From an uncultured Methanolobus sp. (GTDB lineage Archaea; Halobacteriota; Methanosarcinia; Methanosarcinales; Methanosarcinaceae): DNA of 64,000 nt. Within the stretch, counting starts at the first letter, position 1. Every line of letters begins with the position of its first letter. The translations under genes were made by a program, and so were the position numbers. The stretch spans positions 2,621,562 through 2,685,561 of the forward strand of contig NZ_OY763421.1 in assembly GCF_963667555.1 (NCBI RefSeq). Reading direction: 5' to 3'. A model generated the notes under the pieces. The model had not been told where the DNA came from. It did not search any database and saw only the letters and a list, made by a program, of their open reading frames with translations. Positions 18,854 to 28,326 of the stretch are shown one piece after another.

Positions 18854-19186
18854 ATGCCTGAAAGTTCAGAAGTATTCGATATATCCCTAAAAAAAGTCAA
18901 GACGGCTGTTCTTCAGGCTTTTGAAAATGAGGATATCAATATCTTCCTCTTCGGTTCAAGAGCAAGGGGAAATGCGCACAGCACATCAGATATTGATATT
19001 GGGATCATGCCTTCAGGTTCTTTTGACAGAAAAAAGATAACTGCCTTGAGAGCAGAATTAGAGGAAATGAACATTCCTTATAGTGTAGACCTTGTGGACC
19101 TTTCAACAGTTTCAGAGGATTTCAGACAGCAGGTGCTTAATGAGGGAGAAGTATGGAAAGAGAAAGGCAGTGCAAACTCACAATGA
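18854..19186 (+). CDS. mntA: MntA-type nucleotidyltransferase antitoxin
   Basis: 110-residue minimal nucleotidyltransferase. The defining GSx10DxD motif is G34-S35 to D46-I-D48 (GSRARGNAHSTSDIDI). In type VII toxin-antitoxin systems MntA transfers AMP to a tyrosine of the HEPN toxin and neutralises it. AGGAG lies in front of the start, and the stop codon overlaps the ATG of the partner gene (ATGA), so the pair is translationally coupled. The conserved motif suggests an active enzyme. Assignment rests on motif plus gene pairing. Confidence 0.9.
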   Translation: MPESSEVFDISLKKVKTAVLQAFENEDINIFLFGSRARGNAHSTSDIDIGIMPSGSFDRKKITALRAELEEMNIPYSVDLVDLSTVSEDFRQQVLNEGEVWKEKGSANSQ

Positions 19187-19560
19187 AAGCAAAGGTTGCA
19201 AAAAGAGCCCTTGAGACTCTTCAGGAAATAATGGATGAACCATACTCCGTAATTATCAGGGATGCTGCTATCCAGCGTTTTGAGTACACTTTTGAGGCTA
19301 TCTGGAAACTTGTAAAAGAGTATCTTCTGGAAAGAGAAGGTGTGATATGCAATTCTCCTAAATCATGCTTCCGTGAAGCTTTCAAAATGCGCCTCATAAG
19401 TGAGGATGAGAGCATGCAGGCGCTTTACATGACCGATGACCGGAACATGACAACCCATACATATCACGAGGATGTTGCAGAAGAGATATACAAGGAACTC
19501 TCAGGATATTACGCTCTTATGAACAAGATCTACTCAAGCATAGTCAAAGAATGCTTGTGA
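19183..19560 (+). CDS. hepT: HepT-type HEPN toxin
   Basis: 125-residue all-alpha HEPN protein. It carries the RX4HXY motif RNMTTHTY (R87, H92, Y94), which is the ribonuclease centre of HepT toxins and includes the tyrosine AMPylated by MntA. I start it at the ATG overlapping the antitoxin stop codon; an in-frame ATG at 19153 would add ten residues inside mntA. Older annotation calls this type a nucleotidyltransferase substrate-binding subunit (HI0074-like). It lies next to a Fic-fold gene, another AMP-transfer family, on the opposite strand. Confidence 0.88.
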   Translation: MKAKVAKRALETLQEIMDEPYSVIIRDAAIQRFEYTFEAIWKLVKEYLLEREGVICNSPKSCFREAFKMRLISEDESMQALYMTDDRNMTTHTYHEDVAEEIYKELSGYYALMNKIYSSIVKECL

Positions 19561-19612
19561 CATAACTCATTTTTCTTCCGTTTTTCCCATTTTTCAAACT
19601 TCAGCCTGACAT

Positions 19613-20638
19613 TCATATGAGTTCATCAAGATGGTCAAACCTGAGTTTATAATAGGTTCCCCTGCCTGTTCTTCCGACCTGCACGAATATCTTTTTCTTA
19701 ACCAGATCCTGCAGGTCGCGTTTTGCAGTTGAAACTCCCAGATCGCATAGTTTCTGATACTCTTTGTTAGTGATCCTTCCCATTTCACGTGCAAACTTAA
19801 TAGCTTCCAGCTGGCGGTCTTTCAGTCCTGTCTGAATGTATTTTCCGATGGTTCCGTAATCACGACTGATATTCAGCACTGCATTCTCAACCCTTGAAAC
19901 CTTGAGTGCAAGCCCGTAGAGATAATATTCCAGCCACTCATTTATGTCAGGTTTACTGTTGCCCCTGCCTTCAAGTTTTTCAAAAAAATCCCTTTTTCTC
20001 TGGTTAAAGAATTCCTCGACGGTGAATAGTTTCTTTGCTTCCCTGAAATTCTGGGAAAGCATATAAGATGAAATAGTTGTGGCAATGGTGCAACTTCCTT
20101 TCTCAAAAGGATGCATCCTGTAAAGCTCAAAAAGAACAATTCCTGCTTTCAGTGCAGGGAGTATATCCTCTGACTCCTCTCCGTATGCCCATTCCAGCAA
20201 ATCCCTGATGCAATATCTCACTCTTTCAGGTTCCATAAAACCTTCTGCGATGGTGGTACGGTACTTCCATATCTCATCGTCAGGAACCATACCCTTCATG
20301 GCTATTTTGTGGAGTGTGAATACAGTGTCTTCGGTAATTTCCTCATCTTCCATTTCCTGCAGATATTCGTTAAGTTCCAGGAAGTTCAGAACCTGTTTCT
20401 TGTCGGTCTCATCCCCGAAAATATCCTGACCGTTAACAAGTTTTGTAACCTGCCTTATGGAAAGTCCGTTCTCTTCAAGACTTGTTGCATGGTATGTGAG
20501 TCTGAAGAGATTATTGATCTGCAGCCTTCTTTCCCATGCAGGTGGTACATGTGTGTTGAGAATTATCTCCCTTGCTGCATGTATTCGTGCTAATAGTCGC
20601 ACTATTCTGTCGTTATACTGGAAATCAGGCTGGTACAC
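19613..20638 (-). CDS. Fic-family protein with degenerate catalytic motif
   Basis: 341-residue Fic/DOC protein. An N-terminal inhibitory-helix motif of the (S/T)xxxE(G/N) type is present at T52-E56-N57. The Fic core is at about 75-230, with a winged-helix domain at about 270-340. The canonical HPFx(D/E)GNGR motif reads HPFEKGSCT at 176-184: the His is kept, but the Asn, Gly and Arg that bind the ATP phosphates are replaced by Ser, Cys and Thr. AMP transfer is therefore doubtful; it may act as a DNA-binding regulator or use another nucleotide. The GTG start at 20638 has GGAG nine bases upstream. It converges on the MntA/HepT operon. Confidence 0.85.
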   Translation of the reverse strand: MYQPDFQYNDRIVRLLARIHAAREIILNTHVPPAWERRLQINNLFRLTYHATSLEENGLSIRQVTKLVNGQDIFGDETDKKQVLNFLELNEYLQEMEDEEITEDTVFTLHKIAMKGMVPDDEIWKYRTTIAEGFMEPERVRYCIRDLLEWAYGEESEDILPALKAGIVLFELYRMHPFEKGSCTIATTISSYMLSQNFREAKKLFTVEEFFNQRKRDFFEKLEGRGNSKPDINEWLEYYLYGLALKVSRVENAVLNISRDYGTIGKYIQTGLKDRQLEAIKFAREMGRITNKEYQKLCDLGVSTAKRDLQDLVKKKIFVQVGRTGRGTYYKLRFDHLDELI

Positions 20639-20677
20639 GCTTCATGTCTCCGTTTTTGACCATTGATTGACTGGCTA

Positions 20678-20686
20678 AATATAAAT
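20678..20686 (+). promoter_or_regulatory. TATA box of ribose-1,5-bisphosphate isomerase gene
   Basis: AAATATAAA centred about 27 bases before the ATG at 20709. No Shine-Dalgarno sequence lies before that ATG, so transcription would begin at or just before the start codon and give a leaderless message. Confidence 0.45.
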
Positions 20687-20708
20687 TCTTTGACTACGAC
20701 ATATAAAT

Positions 20709-21638
20709 ATGAGTAATATGGACGACCTGAATACTACAGCAGAGAAGATAAAGACAATGGACATCAGGGGTGCCGGAAGGATTGCGGTTGCAGCTTCAGC
20801 AGCACTCCGGGATTATGCAATGACACTGAAATCACTTCCACTGAGTGAGTTCAACGTCAAGCTGGAAGCGGCAGCAAAGACGCTTGTGGATACAAGACCA
20901 ACAGCAGTATCCCTACCAAATGCTGTTGCTCTCACAAAAAGGCACAGTGCCACCAACGTCTATGACGCTATCGATGAGATAAAGGCAAACGCTGAGAAGT
21001 TCATTACAAATGCAGAGCAGGCACTCGGCAAAATAGGAAAGATCGGAGCCCAGCGCATCCATGACGGCGATGTCATCATGACACATTGCAATTCCCATGC
21101 AGCCCTCTCAATTATCAAAACCGCTTTTGACCAGGGTAAGGATATTTCAGTGATTGCCACGGAATCCAGACCAAGAAGACAGGGTTTCATCACCATCAGG
21201 GAACTGAACGACTATGGAATTCCCACAACTCTTATCGTTGACTCCGCTGTGAGATTAACAATGAAGGAAGTTGACCTCGTAGTAGTCGGCGCAGATTCTA
21301 TTTCAGTTAACGGCGCACTCATAAACAAAATAGGAACTTCCCAGCTTGCAATGGCAGCCCAGGAAGCCCGCAGAAATGTCATCGTTGCTGCAGAGACCTA
21401 TAAATTCAGCCCCCGCACTCTACTTGGCGAAATGGTCGAGATCGAAGACCGCTCAAGCGATGAGGTTATAGATGCCGATATTCTAAAAGAGCTTCCAAAT
21501 GTCAAGGTCAGTAATCCTGCTTTCGATGTAACTCCGGCAGAGTACATTGATCTTATTATCACTGAAGTCGGTGCATTCCCTCCAGCAATGGCTTTCACGA
21601 TTCTCAGAGATTATTTGGGACTTGAAATAGAAATCTGA
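20709..21638 (+). CDS. Ribose-1,5-bisphosphate isomerase
   Basis: 309-residue eIF2B-like enzyme that converts ribose 1,5-bisphosphate to ribulose 1,5-bisphosphate in the archaeal AMP-degradation pathway feeding form III RuBisCO. The catalytic Cys lies in THCNSHA and the catalytic Asp in VGADSISVNGALINKIGT. The N-terminal helical domain and DTRPTAVSLPNA segment fit this family rather than translation factor eIF2B or MTNA. It is followed by dispersed repeat copy B. AMP phosphorylase and RuBisCO genes are not in the window. Confidence 0.93.
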   Translation: MSNMDDLNTTAEKIKTMDIRGAGRIAVAASAALRDYAMTLKSLPLSEFNVKLEAAAKTLVDTRPTAVSLPNAVALTKRHSATNVYDAIDEIKANAEKFITNAEQALGKIGKIGAQRIHDGDVIMTHCNSHAALSIIKTAFDQGKDISVIATESRPRRQGFITIRELNDYGIPTTLIVDSAVRLTMKEVDLVVVGADSISVNGALINKIGTSQLAMAAQEARRNVIVAAETYKFSPRTLLGEMVEIEDRSSDEVIDADILKELPNVKVSNPAFDVTPAEYIDLIITEVGAFPPAMAFTILRDYLGLEIEI

Positions 21639-21643
21639 ATATC

Positions 21644-21925
21644 AAAAATGGGCTGTGTAGAAATCGTGCCATTAAAACTCTAACGTAAGCAGGTCGTTTT
21701 GGTCATATCAACATGATCTATCGTAGGATATGAATAACTTTACCAATCCCGAAGGGTACGGCGGAGCCGGCGTTTTCCCATCATGTCGTACAAATAATTG
21801 ACATGTTGCAGTGGAATACTTTCTTTGCGTGCTTTCTGTAGAATTCCCGGGCATGAATGCAATTTTCTCTGTGCAGGGATTGGAATGTGCCGCCTTCGGC
21901 GGGTAGTTACTTTGTATTTAGGTTG
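21644..21925 (+). repeat. Dispersed intergenic repeat, copy B
   Basis: Fills most of the 340-bp gap between convergent genes. Its left end (from 21644) resembles the inverted end of copy A (CTGTGTAGAAA). Core module 1 at 21739-21780 differs from copy A at two of 41 positions and contains CCCGAAGGG and CGGCGGAGCCG. Module 2 at 21879-21921 contains the CCGCC-TTC-GGCGG hairpin followed by a TTACTTTGTATTTAG tail, shared with copy C at nearly the same spacing (about 100 bases). No right inverted end is recognisable and no ORF is present. Its nature, mobile element or structured RNA, is open. Confidence 0.6.
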
Positions 21926-21978
21926 CCAGTTGTTTATGTGGAACTAAAACAGTTCAATGAACTGTTTTCTGGAAACTC

Positions 21979-22281
21979 TCAGTCTTTCCAGTTCCACCAT
22001 TTCAGAAGTTCAGGGTCATGTTCATCATTTGATGCAAAGTAAACCGCTTCTCTAAAAACATAAAGCATGCATCTATCAACGTGCATCCCCTGAAAATCAC
22101 ATAATTGCTGGTAGAGTTTCTCCGGGTCTCTGTTCTTTAACTCTGAAACACTGCGGATTCCAAGATTCCATAGGTCGTCAGCAATCTGTTTTCCAACACC
22201 GGGAATAATCATGAGTTCTTTGGTGACGGCTTTATAGTTTTCATTCTCAGTATTGGGATTTTCATTCTTTTTTGCAGTCAT
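21979..22281 (-). CDS. Helix-hairpin-helix protein, Cdd1 (pathogenicity locus) family
   Basis: 100-residue protein with an HhH motif (IIPGVGKQIADDLWNLGI) and the Cdd1-family features ELKNRDPEKLYQQLCDFQG, CMLYVFREAVYFA and WWNWKD at the C-terminus. The fold suggests DNA or protein binding; the function is unknown. The ATG at 22281 has GGGGAAA upstream; an earlier GTG at 22299 overlaps the previous gene. It follows the SagB-type gene by 14 bases, so the two are likely one transcript. Confidence 0.85.
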   Translation of the reverse strand: MTAKKNENPNTENENYKAVTKELMIIPGVGKQIADDLWNLGIRSVSELKNRDPEKLYQQLCDFQGMHVDRCMLYVFREAVYFASNDEHDPELLKWWNWKD

Positions 22282-22295
22282 CGTTTCCCCAATTC

Positions 22296-23030
22296 TCACT
22301 TTTTCCCCACGGTTGCAACATAGATCACAAACTCATTCTCGCCATCAATTCCCATTGCAGGATTGATCTCTTCATCAAGGAATGCTGCAATGGCACAAAC
22401 ACCGCAGCCAATGGATTCTGCGCTTAGATAGAGGTTCTGGCACACGTGACCAGCATCAAGATGCAGGTACCTGTAACCTCTCTGTCCGTATCTCCATGCC
22501 ATTCTGTAGGGAACTGCTGTCCAGATGAAAGTTGCAGCACAGCTGGTTACAAAAGGCTGGTCCAAACATCCTCGACTGATATTTGTTGCAATGTCTTTTT
22601 CAGTGTTTATTTCCACAAGCTTGTGTTCGATAGGAAGGAACCTGTATAGACCTTTTTCAAGCCCTTTGACATTGTTTGCGAGAATATAGGTTTCCAGAGC
22701 GTGTCTTGCTCCTGCTGAAGGTACTGTCCTGAAAGTTGCAGCGTTCCTGACGACTTCCTTTACTCCCTGAGTGCACCAGAGCAGGTAGGAAAGTTCTTCC
22801 AATGATAGCGGTTCTGAACTGTAATTCCTGACACTTGTCCTCTTTTCTATTGCTTTTCTGAGGTCGATGTTCTCAACTTTAATATCCTGTGGCAAAGGCA
22901 GATCAATTATCCTGTCACTCTCTTCTGCACCAAGTTCCAGGTCAGGATTCGGGTAGCCCATTGACTGGTCTGACCTGTCAAGATACCGATACTGTGTCTT
23001 TTCCATGAATTCTTTGCCTGTCCCACTCAT
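22296..23030 (-). CDS. SagB/ThcOx-family nitroreductase-like oxidoreductase
   Basis: 244-residue FMN-dependent oxidoreductase of the SagB type. The FMN-binding RTSVRNYS segment (about 63-70), LLWCTQGV, RTVPSAGARHALETY and the C-terminal GCGVCAIAAF are typical. In azole peptide clusters SagB oxidises azolines, but stand-alone archaeal copies have no known substrate; no cyclodehydratase or precursor peptide lies nearby. It is co-transcribed with the Cdd1-family gene. Confidence 0.88.
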   Translation of the reverse strand: MSGTGKEFMEKTQYRYLDRSDQSMGYPNPDLELGAEESDRIIDLPLPQDIKVENIDLRKAIEKRTSVRNYSSEPLSLEELSYLLWCTQGVKEVVRNAATFRTVPSAGARHALETYILANNVKGLEKGLYRFLPIEHKLVEINTEKDIATNISRGCLDQPFVTSCAATFIWTAVPYRMAWRYGQRGYRYLHLDAGHVCQNLYLSAESIGCGVCAIAAFLDEEINPAMGIDGENEFVIYVATVGKK

Positions 23031-23157
23031 GATAATAGCCCTGATATTTCCTTAAACAATATCTCTGCAGAGCTTTATACTTCTTGTCCTGAGCATAAAT
23101 GTCGTTTTTAAAACAGAGTGCCAGGAAGATAGGATATAAAAACACTAAAAAATAATG

Positions 23158-23178
23158 TCTGTCAGTTTTCCTGACAGA
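23158..23178 (-). terminator. Stem-loop terminator
   Basis: Perfect 8-bp stem (TCTGTCAG/CTGACAGA) with a 5-base loop, 16 bases beyond the stop codon of the small gene at 23195-23416. The minus strand continues into CATTATTTTTTAG. Confidence 0.7.
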
Positions 23179-23194
23179 TTAAAAATAGGAAAGT

Positions 23195-23416
23195 TCAGTT
23201 ATTTCCAGAAATTATTTCTTCCGCCTTGTCCCTCATATTCGGGAACATATTGGATGGAACTTTTTCCCTTCCGACATTGATTGCAACCATGTATCTTGCA
23301 CAATCTCCATAATTGTCCTGGCAATATTTTCTCTTGTACATAGTCGCTAAATTTGATTTACTTTCCATTTTATCATTGAAAAATATATATCCTTTTATAA
23401 AATCACATTCTGGCAT
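23195..23416 (-). CDS. Small cysteine-containing conserved protein
   Basis: 73-residue protein with three Cys: one in PECDFIKG and two in YCQDNYGDC, followed by ARYMV. A GREKVPSNMFPNM segment follows. Short proteins of this pattern occur widely in anaerobic bacteria and archaea; their role is unknown, and the Cys spacing may bind a metal. The start at 23416 is set by AGGTGA six bases upstream; the GTG at 23425 lies within that site. A terminator hairpin follows. Confidence 0.7.
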   Translation of the reverse strand: MPECDFIKGYIFFNDKMESKSNLATMYKRKYCQDNYGDCARYMVAINVGREKVPSNMFPNMRDKAEEIISGNN

Positions 23417-23566
23417 TATAATCACCTTTTTTTCTCAACCACATCTATATATATTTGGATTTGTGCAACGGTGCACAGTTTCTTGATATATGTGTTTGTA
23501 TATAAATATATTTATTTCTTAATAAATCGGAACATATAACTGTAAAGCAAGGGAAACTATTTTCCT

Positions 23567-24142
23567 ATGAGAATACGCTGCCAATGGGCTGAATCAAACG
23601 AAAATGAAATTTCATATCATGACACAGAATGGGGAGTTCCTGAACATGATGACAGGAAGCTCTTTGAGTTCCTGATACTCGAAGGAGCACAGGCAGGACT
23701 TAGCTGGGATACGATTCTGAAAAGAAGGGAAAATTACAGGAAAGCCTTTGATGATTTTGATTTCGAGAAAGTGGCTGCTTATGATGAAAAGAAAATTGCC
23801 GAACTTTTGCAGGATTCCGGAATTATCAGGAACAAACTGAAAGTGCGTTCTGCTGTCAATAATTCAATAGCATACATTAAGATCAGAGATGAATTCGGTT
23901 CATTTGATGCTTATCTCAAAATATTCCTGCCTGATGGAAAACCAATACAGAACTCATGGAAATCCATGCCGGAAATTCCTGCAAAAACTGAGCTTTCTGA
24001 AAAGATAAGCAAGGACATGAAAAAGAGAGGATTTAATTTTGTGGGTCCCACGATAATTTATGCTTTCATGCAGGCTGTGGGAATGGTAAATGACCACGTT
24101 GTAAATTGCTTCAGGTATGAAGAATGCCGGAAAATGCAGTGA
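23567..24142 (+). CDS. tag: DNA-3-methyladenine glycosylase I
   Basis: 191-residue Tag-type base-excision repair enzyme that removes 3-methyladenine from DNA. Family signatures are RCQWA and YHDTEWGVPEHDD at the N-terminus, LEGAQAGLSW, and the zinc-binding C-terminus DHVVNCFRY with the conserved His and Cys; the N-terminal Cys5 and His18 complete the zinc site. The length matches bacterial Tag (about 187). It converges on the membrane-protein gene at 24143 with no gap. Confidence 0.95.
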   Translation: MRIRCQWAESNENEISYHDTEWGVPEHDDRKLFEFLILEGAQAGLSWDTILKRRENYRKAFDDFDFEKVAAYDEKKIAELLQDSGIIRNKLKVRSAVNNSIAYIKIRDEFGSFDAYLKIFLPDGKPIQNSWKSMPEIPAKTELSEKISKDMKKRGFNFVGPTIIYAFMQAVGMVNDHVVNCFRYEECRKMQ

Positions 24143-24643
24143 TTATTGTTTTTGCTTTTCCGAATCTCTTTTCCAATACCTGTAAATGAATATTGCAGTT
24201 GCAGGTATGAATGATAGTGCACAGAGCGCATATATTGTGCCGGAACCGATTACTCCCAAAAGCTGATTTGCTGTAACTGGCCACAGTGGAGTAATATCAG
24301 TGTACAGAGGCGCATCCAGGATCACATGACTCCATGTTCCGATAATTGCGCCGCCTATAATTGAATTCAAAGAGTAGCTCTGCTCTACCTTCAGTTTATC
24401 AGTTATTTTCTGCAACCATGCTCTCTGACTGAAGATCAATGCTGCAAGCAGCAATCCTATGATGGTTGCAGCCATAAAAGTATGAAGTGGACCATGCAAG
24501 GGCCGACATCCTGCAAAAAGACAGTAGGTTGCACGAACATCAATAATGATACTGCCGATAAGAATTGAAAAAAGATTGACCTTTTTCTCGAAGAGTTCTC
24601 CGAGAAGAAAGGCCGGTCCTAAGTGAAAAGGTGTAAAGGGCAT
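24143..24643 (-). CDS. DUF4184/YdjM-like membrane protein
   Basis: 166-residue integral membrane protein with about four hydrophobic helices. The N-terminus MPFTPFHLGP and the segments HGPLHTF and GTWSHVILDAPLY resemble the DUF4184/YdjM membrane metal-dependent hydrolase group, where His and Asp residues facing the membrane may bind metal. Its stop codon abuts that of tag, and its start lies five bases after sppA, so it is the second gene of the sppA operon. Function unknown. Confidence 0.75.
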   Translation of the reverse strand: MPFTPFHLGPAFLLGELFEKKVNLFSILIGSIIIDVRATYCLFAGCRPLHGPLHTFMAATIIGLLLAALIFSQRAWLQKITDKLKVEQSYSLNSIIGGAIIGTWSHVILDAPLYTDITPLWPVTANQLLGVIGSGTIYALCALSFIPATAIFIYRYWKRDSEKQKQ

Positions 24644-24648
24644 TTACA

Positions 24649-25947
24649 TCAGGTAATGTAACCGTATGGGCTGTCCTCGTAGTAATACACCAGTTCTGCT
24701 GTTTCAGCTGCATCAGACTCTGAGCCAAAAAGCAGGCTTGAAAGTGTTGGCTTGTTCATGTAGACTATTGTCGGGTCCTCTATTCCTGCAAGGTCTGCTG
24801 CCATGTCAATGGCATCATAGAAATTACCCAGTTCATCAACAAGTCCAAGTTCTTTTGCTTCTCTTCCGGTGTATATCCTACCGTCTGCAAGGCTTTTGAC
24901 CTCACTGACACTCATACCTCTGCCTTCCGCCACATCTCTGACAAAATTGCTGTAAACTTCCGCTACAACCTTGTTGGCGTATTCTTTCTCATCATCAGAA
25001 AGTCCTCTGGCAGCATTACCCATATCCTTGAACTCACCGGACTTTACAATGTAGTATTCTATACCTTCTTTGTCATAGTATTCCGACAGGTTCTGGAACT
25101 GCCATATAGTACCTATACTTCCGGTCATTGTTGACGGGTTAGCAACGATCAGATCTGCTGGTGATGAAAGGTGGTAGGCAGCACTTGCCGCTGTGCTTCC
25201 CATTGAGACTACAACAGGTACGCCGCTATCACTTGCTTTCTTAACTTCTTCATATGCCTCTTCACCAGCTGTTGAAGATCCTCCACCACTGTTTACTCTC
25301 AATACTATGGCTTTCACATCTTCATCATCCAGGGCTTTTCTTATGTTGTCAGATATTACTTCGGAGCTTGCATAGCCAAGTCCGCCAGGTACGCTGCTTG
25401 TAACCATGGTTCCTTCTATGTAAATTACAGCGATCTTATCGTTTGAAGAGTAAAGATCACCGTTGAACGACTGGTAAATAGCTGCAAAACTGACACCGAT
25501 AACGAACAGCAGAGCCAGAAAAATAGCAGCATATTGCCATTTGCGGCTTTTCTTCTTAACGACAGGAGTTTCACGGGATGGCTCATAATAACCTGTTCCT
25601 GCTCTCGTTGCAGGTTCTGCCACTTTCTCCTTTACAGGAGCAGCAGTTACAGGTTCACCAATCTGAATGTCGCTTGAAGTATCCTTTGAACTCTCATTTA
25701 AAGTTCCTATTTCCTTTTGGGTCTTAACTTTTTCCTGAACAGGTTCAGAAGCTTCAACTACAACCGGTGATTCATCTTGAGCTATCTTTTCACTTGCTTC
25801 TATCTCAGTATCTTCGGATACGGTGCTGGTCTGCATCTTCCTGTTCTCTGGTTGAGCGTCATCACTCTCGTTTTTATCATAGCTATACGGGTAAAGATGA
25901 TATTCGGTATCATCCTCTGTGTTTTTTTCTGAATTATCTCCGTTCAT
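24649..25947 (-). CDS. sppA: Signal peptide peptidase SppA
   Basis: 432-residue membrane serine protease of the S49 family that degrades cleaved signal peptides. A long, acidic cytoplasmic N-terminus (about 1-130) precedes one transmembrane helix (138-158). The protease domain contains RVNSGGGSSTAGEE, the nucleophile Ser255 in SMGSTAASAAY, and the Lys-bearing segment KSGEFKDMG (302-310), giving the Ser/Lys dyad. The N-terminal extension is longer than in bacterial SppA. GGAG precedes the start. It is divergent from metG, separated by 136 bp with TATA-like sequences for both genes. Confidence 0.94.
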   Translation of the reverse strand: MNGDNSEKNTEDDTEYHLYPYSYDKNESDDAQPENRKMQTSTVSEDTEIEASEKIAQDESPVVVEASEPVQEKVKTQKEIGTLNESSKDTSSDIQIGEPVTAAPVKEKVAEPATRAGTGYYEPSRETPVVKKKSRKWQYAAIFLALLFVIGVSFAAIYQSFNGDLYSSNDKIAVIYIEGTMVTSSVPGGLGYASSEVISDNIRKALDDEDVKAIVLRVNSGGGSSTAGEEAYEEVKKASDSGVPVVVSMGSTAASAAYHLSSPADLIVANPSTMTGSIGTIWQFQNLSEYYDKEGIEYYIVKSGEFKDMGNAARGLSDDEKEYANKVVAEVYSNFVRDVAEGRGMSVSEVKSLADGRIYTGREAKELGLVDELGNFYDAIDMAADLAGIEDPTIVYMNKPTLSSLLFGSESDAAETAELVYYYEDSPYGYIT

Positions 25948-26083
25948 CTATTCGCTCCATCCCGCGTATAAAATGTATTTGCACATTCAAAAACCTTGCC
26001 TTGTGGCTAGCGAGCGAAATATATTTTATAATTGCACGCAATGCAACACAATATATATTGATCATTTTTAGTGGAGAAATTAA

Positions 26084-28123
26084 ATGTCAAACATTCCTTC
26101 TGATAAACCCGTGCTTGTGACATGTGGTCTTCCTTATGCAAATGGAAAGGCGCATGTGGGGCACCTTAGAACATATATCCCTGCGGATATTTTTGTGAGA
26201 TCGCTCCAGAAGAACTCACAGGAAACAACATTTGTCTGCGGCTCTGATACCCACGGCACTCCTATTGTGGTAAATGCCGAGGAACTTGGTCTAACACCAA
26301 AGGAACTTGTACAGCAGTACCACACTCATTTTGATGAAGTATTCAAGAAGATGGGTGTAAGGTTTGATGCATTCGGAACAACCGATGATGAAGAGAACCA
26401 CAACCGTACAACTGAGATCGTTGACAAGCTTATTGAGAAGGGCTATGTCTATCCAAAAGTAATCGAGATTGCTTACTGTCCTCAGTGTGACCGTTTCCTT
26501 CCTGACAGGTATGTTGCAGGAACATGTCCTCATTGTGGCGAGAAGGCACGTGGAGACGAGTGTGACCAGGGCTGTGGAAAACACCTGGAGCCCGGAGAGC
26601 TTAATGAACCAACCTGTACAATATGCAGAGGTCCTGCTGAATATAGGGAACAGGAGCACTTTTTCTTCAAGCTTTCAGAATTCAAGGATTTCCTCATGGA
26701 GCACCTTGAGAACCTTGGCGGTACACTGAATGCACGTAACTATGCAATGGGCTGGATAAAACAGGAACTTACTGACTGGTGTATTACAAGGAACCTTGAA
26801 TGGGGTGTAAGATTCCCAGGACACGATGACCTTGTGGTTTACGTGTGGGTCGATGCGCCTATCGGTTACATGGCTTTCACAGAAGAATGGGCAGCAGAGA
26901 CCGGCGGAGACTGGGAGAAGTTCTGGAGAGGCGACTGTCCGATAGTTCATTTCATTGGCGGAGACATCATTTACCATCACTGCATTTTCTGGCCGGCAAT
27001 GCTTAAGGGAGCAGATTACAGCCAGCCGTCAGCGGTTGTTGCATCAGGTATGCTGAAAATTGAGGATAAGACATTCTCCAAGAGCCGTGGATATGTCGTA
27101 TGGGTTGAGGAAGACTATCTTGATCAGGGTTTCCACCCAGACCTTCTCCGGTACTATCTTGTAAGCTACACCTCACACACCAAGGAGGTCAACTTCTCAT
27201 GGAAGATTTTCCAGGATAAGATAAACACGGAGCTTGTTGGTGTATTGGGCAATTTCCTGTACAGGAACCTGCTCTTTGCTTTCAAGAACTTCGGTGAGAT
27301 ACCAGAGGGAGACATTGACCCTGAGGTCATAGAGAAGATCAATTCAACCATTGAAGAAGTTGTCAGAGCAAACTCCGAGTACGAGTTCAAGAAGGCTGCT
27401 GACACTGCAATGGCTCTTGCATCATACGGGAATTCATACTTCCAGTCAAACGAACCATGGAAGCTCATTAAGGAAGATAAAGAAGCCTGTGGAAAGGTTG
27501 TTAAGAACTGCATCCAGCTTGCCAAGGCGCTTATCCTGCTGTTCGAACCAATGACTCCTGGCAGTATGGAAGTTGCATGGAAGCAGATTGGTATGGATTC
27601 AGATGTTCACGAAGCAACTTATGGAGAATCAACCGTTCCTGTTGTAAGCGGAACAAAGCTTGATATGCCGCAGATCCTGTTCACCAAGCTTGAGGATGAC
27701 AAGATCGCAGAGATGGAGAAGATCTCTTCAAAACGTGTAAAGGCTGCAATGGCAAAGGAAGCAGGCGTAAAGGAAGTAGAAATAATGGAATACAAAGAAG
27801 AAATAGAATATGATGATTTTGCAAAGCTTGATATCAGAGTAGGTAAGATCGTTACCGCTGAAAAGATCAAGAAATCAAAGAAACTCCTTCGCCTTCAGGT
27901 TGATATCGGAGATGAGCAGCCAAGGCAGGTTGTTGCAGGTCTTGCAGAGTACTACGAGCCTGAAGAGATGATAGGTAAGGTAGTGAATGTTCTTGTAAAC
28001 CTGAAACCTGTAAAGCTCTGTGGCGTTGAATCACAGGGAATGCTCCTTGCAGCAGATGCCGGTGAAAGAGTCTCTTTGCTTACAACTGACAAAGAAATGG
28101 GAACTGGATCCTGTATCAGATAA
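26084..28123 (+). CDS. metG: Methionyl-tRNA synthetase with C-terminal tRNA-binding domain
   Basis: 679-residue class I synthetase charging initiator and elongator tRNA-Met. It has HVGH at 24-27, two zinc knuckles (CPQCDRF...CPHCGEK and CDQGCGK...CTIC) in the connective peptide, and KTFSKSRG as the KMSKS loop near 331. The last 110 residues form a fused EMAPII-like OB-fold ([15 protein letters not shown]) that dimerises and binds tRNA; some archaea encode it separately. GGAG lies nine bases before the ATG. Confidence 0.97.
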   Translation: MSNIPSDKPVLVTCGLPYANGKAHVGHLRTYIPADIFVRSLQKNSQETTFVCGSDTHGTPIVVNAEELGLTPKELVQQYHTHFDEVFKKMGVRFDAFGTTDDEENHNRTTEIVDKLIEKGYVYPKVIEIAYCPQCDRFLPDRYVAGTCPHCGEKARGDECDQGCGKHLEPGELNEPTCTICRGPAEYREQEHFFFKLSEFKDFLMEHLENLGGTLNARNYAMGWIKQELTDWCITRNLEWGVRFPGHDDLVVYVWVDAPIGYMAFTEEWAAETGGDWEKFWRGDCPIVHFIGGDIIYHHCIFWPAMLKGADYSQPSAVVASGMLKIEDKTFSKSRGYVVWVEEDYLDQGFHPDLLRYYLVSYTSHTKEVNFSWKIFQDKINTELVGVLGNFLYRNLLFAFKNFGEIPEGDIDPEVIEKINSTIEEVVRANSEYEFKKAADTAMALASYGNSYFQSNEPWKLIKEDKEACGKVVKNCIQLAKALILLFEPMTPGSMEVAWKQIGMDSDVHEATYGESTVPVVSGTKLDMPQILFTKLEDDKIAEMEKISSKRVKAAMAKEAGVKEVEIMEYKEEIEYDDFAKLDIRVGKIVTAEKIKKSKKLLRLQVDIGDEQPRQVVAGLAEYYEPEEMIGKVVNVLVNLKPVKLCGVESQGMLLAADAGERVSLLTTDKEMGTGSCIR

Positions 28124-28138
28124 TCTTGTTTTAGTTAC

Positions 28139-28156
28139 GGGTGCATTGATGCACCC
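28139..28156 (+). terminator. Stem-loop terminator of metG
   Basis: Perfect 8-bp stem (GGGTGCAT/ATGCACCC) with a 2-base loop, 15 bases after the metG stop codon and followed by a T-rich tract. Confidence 0.7.
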
Positions 28157-28326
28157 ATTTAAGTTTATTCTCTTTTCGATTTCTTTTGAGTCAACTTCCT
28201 ATTGTTTTTCGGTATGATATTTTTATTTATGAATAATTTATATATTATCTTAGTTATTATGAAACAATTACAAAGTTGCTTTTTTGCTTCTTTTTGTGTT
28301 TCTATTAATTAACTGAGGATATCAAA

